From contig CANTUZ010000002.1 in the NCBI GenBank assembly GCA_947846985.1, forward strand, positions 151,275,889-151,339,888: a DNA stretch of 64,000 bases. Reading direction: 5' to 3'. Source of the stretch: Fratercula arctica (taxonomy: Eukaryota; Chordata; Aves; Charadriiformes; Alcidae). Position numbers and translations under genes: made by a program. The notes beneath the pieces are model-generated. The model did not search any database. It was not told where the DNA came from and worked only from the letters and a program-made list of their open reading frames with translations. Of the stretch, positions 44,801-57,472 are shown piece after piece (within the stretch, counting starts at the first letter, position 1; every line of letters starts with the position of its first letter).

Positions 44801-47800
44801 GGAGAAAAAGGAAGAATGTAGTTGAAGAATTTGACATATAAAATATGAAATGTGGTTTTGACATTAGGTTTCTCTCCAGCACTGAAAAAAGTAATCGTAG
44901 GAGAATCTCTTGGTTGGTATTAAAAGTAGTATAAATAGTGCACTTGGGGAGGGAAAAAGAATTTCACTTGCATGGTCTGGAACTTTGTTTTTGAAGTTCG
45001 ATCCTGCTTCCTTTTAGATAAAGCAAGACCAGTCCACACCAGTGAGAAGAAATGACAGGGAGAAAATGTGTCTTGTGCTGGTTTTCACTTATAGCTCACT
45101 GTGGGAAGGCACGGATCCAGCTCTTAGTTTGAAAAAACACTTGGTGAAATGGAAAACTTTTACCGGCATTGCACTCCTTAAGATATCAGTCCTATCTGGC
45201 CTCTCTAGGATCTGCAGCAGGAGTCAAGTTTTGTGCCTGTATATCACAAGAAGCTGGGATTGAGTTTTCTTAGGGGACTGCTGTCTTTTGGGTGCTTTTC
45301 TCTGCAAACTTGGGCAGGAGTCCTCGCAGTCTCCCCAGTGAAGGACTCCCCCAAGGAGCCCCAGGAGATGGTGAGGAAGGAACCAGCCAGGGTTACACTG
45401 TACGTCTTCTAATTGTTTTTCACTTAGTGACCCCATGCAGCACTACCCTCAGAGGAAACCTGCCTGTGAGCCTGGCTGAGATCTGTCTCATGTCTCTGAC
45501 ATTGTGCTTGTTACCCTGCCAGTGGATAGCATTACTGCAAAACGCCGTGTTGAAATCAATCCTGTTTATACCACGTGTGGTCACTTTTGTTTGCAACTCT
45601 ACGCAACAAGCTGAGACAAGTTCCTCCCACATCGTAGCACTTATAAAATGGGTCCCATGTCATCATAGCTCTCAACTCTTACCAGGGGGCACTGAAAACT
45701 ATTTCTCTCTCTTTAATAGAGTTTTATTTTCATGCTATGGCTGAAATCCTACTCCTCTGGCTGAAAACGAGTCACAAGGATGACTTACACATTCACAGCT
45801 GGCAAGACTGTTTCCTTGCTGAGTATGTGACAATATATACCTCACTGTGGCCTCTTACAGGCAATGCAGGACTACAGTTATTCACTAGCCCTTTCTTAAA
45901 TATCACAAGACTCCTTGGTCTGGAGAATGAAGCTGTAGGGCCCTCTTGTGGGAAGAAAACAGCAGTCCTGCTTGCTGTGAAATGCATATACTTGGGTGAA
46001 AACCTGCAGTGAATGTGTGCCGTCATCTGTTGGAGTGTTGTACTGTGAGGCACGTTGTGTGACCGCCCGGGCATCTCCCACTGCTGCTCAAATCTGATTC
46101 CCATCTGCAAGTTTGGAAACGAGAAAGGGTTATAAAAAGGGTTATAAACCTCAGCCCTGCATATAGCTGCTGACCTCTCTACCTCTGTCCCTGATTTTCC
46201 AGAGGGTGTTTTTCTCTACCCTAGTCATGGATGTTAACTCCTAAAACCAACCTATATGCTTTGTTCAGCCAGGCCCAGGGGTGGTGACACTTCATGCATA
46301 TGTGGATCAGTTTAGTCCTTGCCACGGTCATGCCATGACCTGGGGACCTGCCACATCCCCTTCTCTCCTCCAGCTGGTGACCACAGTTCCTCATGACCCA
46401 GCCTGACTGCGCTTCCACTGAGGGGGAGTGTGGCTCAGTGGCCTCACCTCCTTGTGACATGCCCTCACCTCTCCACCTCTTGCCTACTGACATGGAAAGA
46501 ACTTGGCATGGCTTCCTGGAGGCTTCAAACACCTTTTGTGTCTTTGCGCCTGCCTCAAGGAATCCTCTTCTTGATCCGGGGTGTTATCCGTGTGTTTAGA
46601 GGACCTGTGAGCTGGCTGCCAGCAGTGAAGGATGCCAGAGCTGGGGCACAAGACAGGCAGAACTAGGGCAGGCACCTGCTGTATGTCAGACCTGTGGACA
46701 GGAGACGTCAGGTTTTAGCTCCCGAGTATGCCTAAAAAGTTAATGAGAGGAGTCGTGTCTGGTTTCACTCTGGGCAGGCAATGGTAGGAGTTGGGTGTTG
46801 GACCTTTGGTACTGAGGTCGCAAATGAAACTGTGAAGGGCTTGGCATGACTACAGTTAGGAAATCTTTGACCCAAGGGTTGCACAGCTCCCTGGCACAAA
46901 CCTTGTCACACTGAGTATCCCAAGTGTATTTGAATATCTAACTCTGTCTCTCTTAGTCACATCCAGAAGCTCTGGACCTTTTCCTATGGACCAAGACCCA
47001 TTTCTGACATCCAGCACTCCTCTTTAAGGTAGGATGATGCCTGTGTGCTACTCAGTACTCTGATAGCTGTATTGTTCAAGAACAAAGCAAAACAACAACA
47101 ACCAGCCCCTCTGAAGCTCAAGTTAGGAAAAAGACCATTGTCATTATTTTATCATTTTTATTGCTCTATTGCTAGGTGTTTGCATATTTTCACTTGCTGT
47201 TTGATCTCAGTCCATATCTGCCTCTTCTGTGACAGCTTCGTATCCTCAGGCATCCCATCTGTTTAGCTGCAGCAAATAATCTCCTAAATTACAACCCAAT
47301 CCCGCTCTTTCTTTTATAGTTACAGTTAAAACTTTCTACTACAGTTATCTCAAATATTGAATTTCATAATATATAAACCAGTCAAGGAAACTCTTGGAAA
47401 TATTTACATTATTGCAAATTCTAAGAATCAAAAATATCAGAAATGAGATAATGTGATTATACTTGGAAAGTATGGCATATACTTAAAACTGGATTTAAGA
47501 ATAATTGATACAACAAAAACTGTCTTTTTTTTGTCTTTTTTTTCTTCCTGGAGCTCCTTTTTTATTTTTTTTCTGATGCCAAAATGCCTAATTGGCATTA
47601 ATTTTTCATAAAGTAATAATCAAATTCATAAATGAGTGTAGGCCAATGCTGTAGCCAAGTCTTCTTTTGGTTTATTAAAAATGTTATTAATGGGTTCTAA
47701 AATCTACTTGATCCTGACATGGACAGTTTGCTGCTTTTTCTAGTTAAAGGATTCCCCTGATAATCTATCCTTGCTACTGTTTTGGGAGGATGTAGAAGAT

Positions 47801-50370
47801 AAAGAGTTGTCTCTTGAAAGACATGACAAAAATTGACAAGCCATTGATGAGTAGAGAAGGAATGCTTCAAGAGAGAAGATTATTTATCTTTTCTTATTTG
47901 ATATTTTTGTATGGATGTACAAAGCTTTTAGGAGCAAAACCTGTATTTTGGCAGGATGTCTCACCCTTGTCATGGAAACCGTAGGAGCAGAAACAGTGGG
48001 CTTGAGGTTCTATAGTTTGGAGTAAGTTGGTTTGGAGAGTGCTGAGGGCTCTTGAGGGAAACGTTGCTGGTTTTGGAAGAAAAGCTATTGATGAATTTTT
48101 GAAGGTATTCAACCCAACGCACTGAACTCTACTGGGTATGCTACTGACATGGAATCTGAACCTCACAAACTGTAATAAGATGCCAATAAATAGAGCAAAC
48201 ACTCCATCACCTCCAGCAACAAAGAAATACAGATCACAAGTTCTGGAGCTAGCACAGGACCTCAGGAAAAACCTAGCAATGTTCCACCAAAACCTATTGT
48301 ACACCTGGCTGCAACTCTGAATTGTCTCGTTCATGGGATTACCACAAACTAAATAAAAAAAATGAATCTTTAGTTTCTTATATGATCTGCTAAACATGAG
48401 AGCCTGGATTATAGGAAGAGCAGCATGACTCAGGAGACTAGTGTTATTCAAACTAGCAGCAAATCTTAGGAAGGAGGATCAGGCAAGCTATTTTTCTGCC
48501 CTGAGGGCAATCATGTATAACACTGCAAAATCACAAATCTGTATGGCTTTGGTAGAGCGTTATATTTGTTTTGTGCAGTGTGTAAGGTATTAGAAGAAGA
48601 AACTCAATTCACCTTGGTTCACTTCTCTCTCTCCAGGACAAAGCATGCTTTGAAAATTAAATTCCCTTTGATTTCCATAGTGTGTTTTGACTAAAATGCT
48701 ATGTGAAATCTATAAACCAGCGCAGGAATTGTGCTTACAGAACTGACATAACATTTTGTTATTTCCTCCTGCAATAGTGCTTCGCAGGGCCTGCCTTATA
48801 TCTAACAGGAGGTGGCACAGCATTAAGAGTCCTGTTGGTCTTATTCCACCTTACGCCCTGCTGGCAAAGTCCCCAGTTTTCTGGTCTGCAGGGAGTCATT
48901 CCCTTTGTGTGCCCTTTTCAGCCATCCCAAATGTTTAGACTTGCATTCCAAATCTGTGGTTGTAATGGAGACGGTTATGGAGCTGTTCCACGAGTATATA
49001 TTTAGACCCAGTTCAGCAACAGTCTAAAAATGTGTCTAAATCGAAGTATGACAAGGTAGCACCATCCAGAGGTACCTTAGCTGTCTTGGAACTAGCTAAT
49101 GCCATGCTGGAAGCCATACAGTCATGGTGGTGCAATGGTCTCTGGGGGTCATTTTAGCCCTGTTGAGGCCACGCACATTAGCCTTGAATCAGTTTTTTTG
49201 GAAATTTGGCCCATTCTCTGAGCACTCCCACTAATTTGTTCAGAGCTAGTTTAGGTAGCACTATATAGCGTTGTAGGTATGATTTCTGTGGATGGCTTCC
49301 CCTTCTTACACCCCATAGCTAACTGCTGGATTATTGGGCTGAGTTGGGATATTGCTGTCTGATGTTCAGACAGTTGTGGCTCAAAATGTGCACCCATTTC
49401 AGTGGGAAATGTGATGCTGAAAACAGGGTCCGAAGGTCACAATCCCGCACTGTTGAAGTCAGTTGGGCTTTCACCATTGATTTCCACTGGGGAAAAATCA
49501 GGGGTCCCATCAGCTGTCACTGCAATATTACTGTAAGATAGTGGTAGGTAGTTGCAGGCAATGTGATTTGGAAGAACAAATTAGAGCAGACAGGGGTTAG
49601 ATCAATATCTGAAGGATGATTATCTTGGTCAGTGCAGAATTTTTTCCATAGCCAAATCCAATCTAAACAATCTCTAAATATATCACGGACTGTGAAATTT
49701 CAATCCCTTTCCTGTCAGCCTGTTCATGTGAAGATGGATGACATGCCTGATGAAGTCAAAGGGCCTGATCCTGCTACTGCTCAAGTAACTAATAAATCTC
49801 CCATTAACTTCTGATAAGCCCTGAAGGAGTCCCTTTGTCAAATTGCTCAATTAAACAGAGGTAGCAGATCCTTTCCAGGTGTAATGAGTTCACAGTAGTT
49901 GCACGTGCACAGGCCTTCTCCCCAAAGGAAAGGATCATATCTGCAAGCTTTTGGAAACTAAAAAACAAGCCAAAAAGAAATAGAGATGATGTTCAGAATG
50001 AGAGGCTGCTATTTTAGGCAGCTCTTGACCTGGACAGACTGCACAGAGACTTGGTGAAAGACAATTATTGTAATAATTTATTGCAGGGGGCAGGTGCTCT
50101 CAGATGTGTGCAAATGTGCTTATGAACTCCACTGCAGCCCCTTGCCTATGGCCAGGTATGTGCTTGGAGGAGGGAGGCACTGCTGGCCAGCAAAATCTTC
50201 ATCTAGGATGACATGAAGTTAAAGAAATGAGAAAACTGGGCAAAACTTGGCTTTCACATTGAGAAGTTGTTTGCCTGGGATCCAGCTGGGCTTTTTGCAG
50301 AAAAGGTGGCCATCAAGACAGACAGCTGGGACAGCCAGGTGGCCCCAGAAGTGGCGCAACAGCTCAAGGA
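41851..50370. other. Intergenic sequence without a recognised gene
   Basis: A perfect-length 23-bp tandem duplication lies at 41894-41939 (two mismatches between units). A short GC-rich patch with CpGs lies at 43500-43660. The longest non-repeat open frame of the window (minus, 48397-47894 from its first ATG, 167 codons) lies here but resembles no protein I know. A T-rich tract lies near 47520-47575. No family repeat recognised. Confidence 0.5.
41894..41939. repeat. 23-bp tandem duplication
   Basis: Two adjacent 23-base units (41894-41916 and 41917-41939), each TATTCTYTGCAGGCAAGGKA plus GCA, differ at two positions. It lies just after the 3' end of the ancient LINE. Confidence 0.85.
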
Positions 50371-50403
50371 GGGGGCAGGTTGGGGGCAGGTTGAGGGCAG
50401 GTT
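50371..50403. repeat. Three 11-bp tandem units GGGGGCAGGTT
   Basis: Units at 50371-50381, 50382-50392 and 50393-50403. The third begins GAGGGC. Confidence 0.9.
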
Positions 50404-50756
50404 TTGGGACGGTGTCCCTAGGGTACCTGTAGTGATCCACCCAGGCAATGTTATGGGACAATTAAGAAAGGGGTGAAGCATGTGTTTGCAGACATGTTAC
50501 AAACCTAAGACAAGATAAGATTAATTGCTTTTGCAGTAATGTGGGAAGAACTATCTTTCACCTAGGCGGAACCCCCCAGCCAGCGTTCCGAGAAGCTTCC
50601 ACTGTCACGGTGGGAAAAATATGAAAAAAAAAGAGTGAAAATTCAGTCAGCAGATCTGCCCAGCAGGCTACGGGCTAGAACTGTAACTCTGACTCCAGCC
50701 ATCTTTGCTTTGCCCTCGATGTAGTCACATCCGTACAGATATGAGCCTCTTCCTGT
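50404..50756. other. CpG-rich unclassified segment, possibly a retroelement LTR
   Basis: Between the 11-bp repeats and the CR1 at 50757 lies a stretch with many CpGs for this region (aggcggaac, agcgttccgag, cacggtg, ctacggg, cctcgatg, tccgtac). It begins near tgttatgggacaatt (50449) and has a short A-rich run. CpG richness suggests either a relatively recent insertion or constraint. The TG...CA-like ends and composition would suit a solitary LTR, but no matching second LTR, primer-binding site or target duplication was found, so the call is weak. Confidence 0.2.
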
Positions 50757-51640
50757 TTATTGAGTGCACCCTCAGTAAGTTCGCAGACAGCACCAAACTA
50801 GGTGGGAGTGTTGATCTGCTTGAGGGTAGGAAGGCTCTACAGAGGGACCTGGACAGGCTGGATCGATGGGCCAAGGCCAGTTGTATGAGGTTTAATAAGG
50901 CCAAGTGCCGGGTCCTGCATTTTGGTCACAACAACCCCAAGCAATGCTACAGGCTTGGGGAGGAGTGGCTAGAAAGCTGCCCAGCAGAAAAGGACCTGGG
51001 GGTGACGGTCCAGCTTAACATGAGCCATCAGTGTGCCCAGGTGGCCAAGAAGGCCAACAGCATTCTGGCTTGTATCAGGAATAGCGTGGCCAGCAGGAGT
51101 AGGGAAGTGATGGTGCCTCTGTACTTGACACTGGTGAGGCCTCACCTCGAGTACTGTGTTCAGTTCTGGGCCCCTCTGTACAAGAGGGACATTGAAGTGC
51201 TGGAGCGTGTCCAGAGGAGAGCTACCAAGCTGGTGAGGGGTCTGGAGACCAAGCCATATGAGGAGAGGCTGAGGGAACTGGGCATGTTGAGTTTGGAGAA
51301 GAGGAGGCTGAGGGGAGACCTCATTGCCCTCTACAACTGCCTGAAAGGAGGCTGTAGAGAGGTGGGTGTTGGCCTCTTCTCCCAGGTGAATAATGACAGG
51401 ACCAGAGGAAATGGTCTGAAGTTGCAGCAGGGGAGGTTTAGATTAGATATTAGGAAGAATTACTTTACTGAAAGAGTGGTCAGGCACTGGAAGATCCTGC
51501 CCAGGGAGGTGGTTGAGTCACCATCCCTAGAGGTACTTAAGAAACGTGTAGATTTGGCACTTCAGGGCATGCTCTAGTGACAGAGATTGTAGGGGTTTTT
51601 TTTGTGTGTATGGTTGGACTCGATGATCTTATTATGATAC
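50757..51640 (+). mobile_element. CR1 LINE, best-preserved copy (RT C-terminal half and 3' end)
   Basis: One continuous frame runs through the CR1 part to a TAG at about 51575. It reads [120 protein letters not shown] and [20 protein letters not shown]. This is the ORF2 C-terminal region. The catalytic F-A-D-D box is F-A-D-S here, so the second aspartate is lost. The 3' UTR is very short and ends at ggttggactcgatgatctt (51612-51630) plus an attatgata tail. The 5' truncation is near 50757. It lacks the N-terminal RT and the endonuclease, so it cannot be autonomous. Confidence 0.93.
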
Positions 51641-53931
51641 ATTTGTTTTTATTTCTCACTTCCAAAATATTATCAAACATTGTCAAATCATGCAAAATCT
51701 AAAAAAAAAAAAAAGTTGAGTGATCAGTAATCACTGGAGCTGAATAGTACTGGGAAAAATCAGTCAGTATTCACGTTTTTGGGCAGATAGTCAAGTTACA
51801 AAGTAATGGATTTTGAAAATAATCATGTCAGCAGTGATGTCTGGAACCTCACCTGGGTTACAGATTAACCTTGCCATGGATGTGGAAACACACCAACACT
51901 TTTTCTCTATGTGCAGTCAGCTTGGACACAGGAGCACACAAATTGGCTGCACCTTTTCCAAGAGAGCTCCGGGATGGATCTACCTGCTGATGCTCAGTGT
52001 GGAGGTGAAAGCAGTATCTGCTGAGGGATCCAAGCTATGCTCCTCAGGATTTTTTAGGCATAGCAATAACAATTCACTCTTGATAGCTATAGCATTTGTA
52101 AAAGTAAAGCACACCAGAGATGTTGTCCAACTGATTCATTAAAATAGGAAAAAAAAATGCATTTGAAGAGAAATACAGGGTAATAGCTGCATCATTCCTT
52201 TGTAATTTACAACACAGAGATTACTCGGGCCAGGTCCTGCATTTGTGAACTCAGTAGCAATTTTGCCATTGGTTCAGCACAAATGGGGTGTAACCTGCTC
52301 AGGCTACCCTGAAATCCTAAAATAAAGCAAATGTCAAAGAAAAGTTCCAGTTAGGATTTGTCAATAGAAGCATTTTCCAATGATAGTTGTTCAGACAGGA
52401 ATAGCAGCAGGCTGGCTAACTGTCTTAGGCATCCAGTGCTCAGCAGTACCAATGCTGGGCTCAGCTTGCTCCTCAGGAAAAATGGATGTGTCCAGTGATT
52501 ACAGGGTGGGGGTAAAATATAAAGAGCTTAGGGCTGGTAGTAGAGGGAGTTCATGGTGGCCCCATGACTTCCAAAAAGGAGCATTTTCCTTTGCTCAGAG
52601 GCTGAAGTGGTGCTGCCTGGGGGCAATCAGGTTGCTAGATCAACTAACACTTGCATGACCTGCTCTGGGCAAGATCAGCATCCTGGCTGGAAACGAACTG
52701 TTTTTGTTTGCAAAATTGAAACTCACTTTTAAGAGAAGGAATTTTGATCTGTTCTGTTGTTTAAGAAGGGACTTGATGCACTGGCTGATGAGTGGCTATT
52801 TAGCTACAGTTTACATTAATTTTACTTTGGTTTCACAAAGAGATTAAATCAAATGGTCCATATCTGCCACATGTTGGATTATGCTACATGCATGCTGTTA
52901 TTTCCACAATGACAATTAGGTGATGTCATGTCTACTTTGTTCTTTGGGCATTCTTCCCCACATCTGGTATTTTGGGAAGAACTTAACATTCACTAAACCA
53001 GCAACAGATTACTCTAACATCTAATTCTTCTTGTACAAATTAAGACTCTGATCCTATGAAGAATTATTCACATGCTTGCTTTCATGTACAACGGGTTGTC
53101 CCATTGAACTTGCAAAATGAATGAAGTTATGCTTATGCATAAGTGCTAGAAGAATTTGTGCCTAAATAATGAAAGTGAACACTGACAGTATATAATTATC
53201 CATAAGCTTCAGCTATAAACACAGCAGAATCCACCTCCAAAATAAATGTAGGAAATGGAATGAAATGGAGAAGTCTGTAAGAGTATTTTTACTTTGCCTC
53301 ATTCGCAGCAATTTTGCACTGTTAGTAATAACCAAACTGGTAATCTAAATTGCCTGCTGCTTGTGCTATATGTGAACTCTGGCACATGATTTGGTTTCTG
53401 CATCCATTTAGACGCTCACTATTGCCAATAGACATTAAAAGTGAAAGAGGGGAGGAAAGAAAGGTCTCTAAATAATTTCAGTGCACTTTTGAGACCCCAA
53501 TTTATTGCTAAAAGCCATCCATTACTATAAGAAAATTAATAGACATGATTCTCACTATGCACAGATTCCATTGCCTTCAGAATGACCCTATCAGTGCCAG
53601 TCTAGATATATTTTGTCACTTACATGTCCTTAGTCCTCAGGTTTTACATCAATTCAGGTTTATTCAGAGTTGGCTCAAATACAGAATTTCAAGTTGGCAG
53701 ACAATAATAGTTGTTGCTCAAAAATATCTAATGAACTGGAACTTTGAAAACAAAAATTACTCACAGAGGGCCTGTGGTGTGAAAGAAAATGTCATTGCTG
53801 TTTCTTTCACCACTGCCAAGAGAGAAGTGTTGGTTGAACGTACAAGCTCCAGAGGTCTATAGGTTGACTGTCCACCACATTCCCTGGGCTGGGTACAATA
53901 CTCCCAGGTTCCTGGGCTGTCATATTGTGAT
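51641..53931. other. Intergenic sequence
   Basis: An A tract at 51700-51714. No gene or family repeat recognised. Confidence 0.55.
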
Positions 53932-54520
53932 TTGAAGCCTGGTGTGGTAGGCTGTGACGTTTTCAAGATCAAGAAATTGATTTTCTTTCCAGAAATGGAC
54001 CAGGAGATGTTGTGCAGCTACTTTCAACTTCAGCATCCTAGTTCTGTGAGCATAACGTGGGAGCCTGGAGAGCTGCGGTTGGAACGAGGACCTCATGGCT
54101 CTCAGGCAGCTGACTTCACAGTCACCTCTCTCAGCCAAGAGGCACTACTCGAGGGAGCCATGCATGCAAGGGACTCCAACCTCCCGCTGTGGAGCCATGG
54201 CCCTGAGAGCCCTGAGGTCTCCAAGGGCAAACTGGCCCAGGTCTTGGCTGTGGAGGGCAGGGCTGGGAAAACCGTGGTGCCTGGGTGTCTCCAGCTTCCT
54301 GTAGAAGCACTGAGCCCTTGGCATTATTCTCTGAAGCCAGCCAAGTTTCTGTGGGAGAGATGCCTGTGGTCTACCAAGAGCTCAAGAAACTTGAGGCATT
54401 TCAGTTGAAGGATTTCAATTCAAACTCCAGCTTTTTCAATGAATTTGATCAATTTCAACAAATTTCATTCCTGAGCTTCATGGTTCAAATTTTTGAATTT
54501 TTACTTTAATTTTCTTTCCA
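53932..54520 (+). other. GC-rich block with a long open frame, possibly an old unclassified repeat
   Basis: About 54000-54350 is markedly GC-richer than its flanks and keeps several CpGs. A plus-strand frame is open from 53932 to 54408. Its first ATG (53995) lies just after an acceptor-like ttgattttctttccag. The 137-residue product (MDQEMLCSYFQLQHPSSVSI at the start) resembles no family I know. Immediately after it, 54395-54515 is built of alternating TTCAA/TTTGAA/AATTTC words, a pattern I associate with old amniote DNA-transposon-like repeats. I think a repeat is more likely than a gene. Confidence 0.25.
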
Positions 54521-57387
54521 AATTGTAAAAATTAAGATGATTTTATTACTTTTGAGTAATTTTTGGAACTTCACAAGTACTGGTACGAACTTTTAGTATT
54601 ATAAGTACTAGCATGAACCTTTATCTCTATCAGGAGCGAGGAAATAAATCAAATATGGTCAGATTTGTCTCCTTCCCCTATGTATAAAATGCCAATATGG
54701 CCTAACACCCGAGGTATTAAAGAATTATACTCATCCTGTTTTCTTTTAACATTCTATATTGGATTACTTTAATTTATATAATTTTGTGGAAAAATCTGAT
54801 TGTAATTTTTTTTCTTCCCATAAAGACTCTGGGGGTAGTTTGTTGTTCTCTTAATCTTAATGGAACTTTTGTACCTGCAAAATGTTTTGTGGCTACATGT
54901 TGCTTCATGCTCCCACTTAAAGGTGAAACGTTTGTTTCATGTTTTCCACAAAGTACATGCCTCAAGATGTCATAGATACCACAATTTTGACATTCTAAAT
55001 GATATATTAATTGAAACTTTAAGGATATCAGGCTTGTGCTTTCATTCTGGATTATTTCTGATTCTAGTGAAGGATTCTGTGTGGATTACAGATTTCTTTT
55101 GCCTTGTTGACTGGATCTTTCCAGCTATGTCTACAATATTTTGAACTGTTAATATAATCTACACGGGGCATTGCATAAGGCAGCAATCCTGCAGCTAGAA
55201 TAGTAGGCAGATAATTAAAGATCATACCATGATACATCAGCACAGGGAGGCCAATTTAATACGTCAAGGGCAATCTGAAGTCTGGCACTTTCTTGCCTTT
55301 ACAAATTTTAAATGAATTAATCTTATTTGATAATTGCATACCTTTTTTTTTTGTACTAGAGGGAGATGTCAGAGGATACATTTCTAGAATAAATGAATTA
55401 TTACATCTTTAGAAAACAAAAAAGAGTTTGAATTTTAGTTCATGACTTTTCCTAAGTTATTCCTCCAGCTTAGTATTTGCCCTTCATACCTACTGGTGCA
55501 GAAAGTAGGGTTTGATAGACTCGGCAATTTGTAAAAAAGTTTGTGGTTTTCATTTGCTCTGCTGGGAAAAGAGCACTCTCAGGTATTTCCGAGTCACACA
55601 AACAGCTACCCCAAATATTGATAAAATGAGTCTTTTATATGAAATGTATCTATTAAGTGAAGCAATAGTTTTTTTTAAAAAGCTTTTTGCTATACTCAGC
55701 ATAAGCTGAAGCTACCTGAAAACTACCATTCATCTCCAATACAGTAAATATCCCTATTAGATAAATATCCCCATTCTTAGATTTTTCCAGAACTATGTTT
55801 GTGACCTGTGCCGTACTCTTGTTTACTGACAGCTTGGATTGGGCCAGGACAGTTTCTGGGTGGCCGAGGGGAGGGCTTTCATCATAGCAGAGCTTTCTAA
55901 TGCAAAGGTATCTAAACAGGTACTGAAGCTTATTGGAAGTTTCACAATACTGAACAAAATAAGGAAATTATCATCTGTTTATGCTGTCTTTGTCTGGGGT
56001 TTCTAAGCACTACTTGTCTTTGAATTTTTTAACCAAGGTAAAACTAACCAGAATGGATGTATTTACACTTCTCCTCTTGGGCATTTGGTAAGAAACAGGA
56101 GGGCTGGTATGTTTTTCAAGCTTAGGTCTCTGGTTTTGGGCTCACACCAAGCTAATCAACCCACAGAGCCTCTGAGGCTGCAGGTGGTGTGTGATGAACC
56201 AGCTCAGAGCACAGATGAAGCAGATGTGTGCTGCTCCCTAATCACCCACAACTGATGGGGACCTAATTTTTCTAAGTAATCCCTGATTATCTGAGCAATC
56301 TCTGGTATGCTCTTTCCTTAATCTGCCACCAGATCGGTTGCAGTGGTTGACTATGGGGTTGCTGCCTGTTGGCAGTCAGCTGTTCTGTCAAGCCATCCAG
56401 ATATTATGTGTTCCTTGACATCTTTTCCTTGCTTTCCCTTTTTACTGAGAGTGGCGAGACCATTTCCATGATCTTCCCCTGACTATCTAATAGATTTATA
56501 AAATGTTTTCTTTTTACTTCTTACATTACTTGCTAATTGCATCTCATTTTGTGTTGCTTTTCATGTCTTTGTATGCTTCTGCTTTGCTTTAGTTCTTGCC
56601 CTGAGCTGTTTGAGCTATGTTTTGCTGTCTGGTTCCTCTTTATATTTCGGGTTAATGAAGACCTCTGATTTAGCTGGGTGCCTCTTTCGTTTCCTCTGCT
56701 TTTTCTGCTTTTTTTCTTTATTCCAATGTTTTTAATTTTCTTTTATTTTAAAATGAATTGCCAGTTTGCCTGATCCCTTTCCTTTATGCATATTTCTACA
56801 GGATGTTAACTGCCAGCTCCTTGAATTTATTCTGTATTTCTTCTTTGTTATAAGGAGAGCCCCTAACCCCCCATAGACACCCCTGCCTGCCCCTTCCATC
56901 ATTTCCCTGCTGGTGAAAAGCAGATCCAGAAAAGCCTGTCTTCCAGATGTGTTCTCTAAAATTTGCCCACAACATCTGCTGGGAAATCTGGGTGAGATTC
57001 CTCAAAACCAACAGAGTTGTACGTGAGTAAATGAACGTAAGCGCAGGCCTGAGATCACTCATTTTCTTTATGGGCAGTATTAAATAGCGATTTCTAGTAA
57101 GTAGGAGTAGTAAATAGTAATATTTTTTTTGAGTGTCATTTATCTCATTGTAAATTGGTATCCGAATCAATGAATGATATCCTAAAAGTGTCCATTTCTC
57201 AACACTGAATACGAGGAGAGCTTTGGGTTGCTAGTTCATATATAGATTTCAATGCTGCAGGTATCCCAGGTCCCACCTTCTGCTGTCTGATGCAGCCCCT
57301 TAGTGGCAGGTGCCTGGGGAAAGTGTCCCATTAACACCCAGCCTTGTGCTCGCATGGCTCTGATAGCTGTAGAGAAAGAAAAAACTT
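54521..57387. other. Intergenic AT-rich sequence
   Basis: AT-rich, with T runs and a short TAAATATCCC duplication near 55744-55775. No gene or family repeat recognised. Confidence 0.55.
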
Positions 57388-57472
57388 CATCCATCCATCC
57401 ATCCATCCATCCATCCATCCATCCATCCATCCATCCATCCATCCACCCATCCACCCATCCACCCATGCATCC
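57388..57472. repeat. (ATCC)n tetranucleotide microsatellite
   Basis: Fourteen perfect ATCC units (57389-57444) are followed by alternating ATCC/ACCC variants to about 57472. The Ile-His-Pro-Ser and Met-Asp-Gly-Trp repeats readable across it are artefacts. Confidence 0.97.

Noticed and set aside
45292..45744. 150-codon plus-strand open frame
   Set aside because: No recognisable family, opposed by minus-strand frames, no convincing splice sites, and within the range expected by chance.
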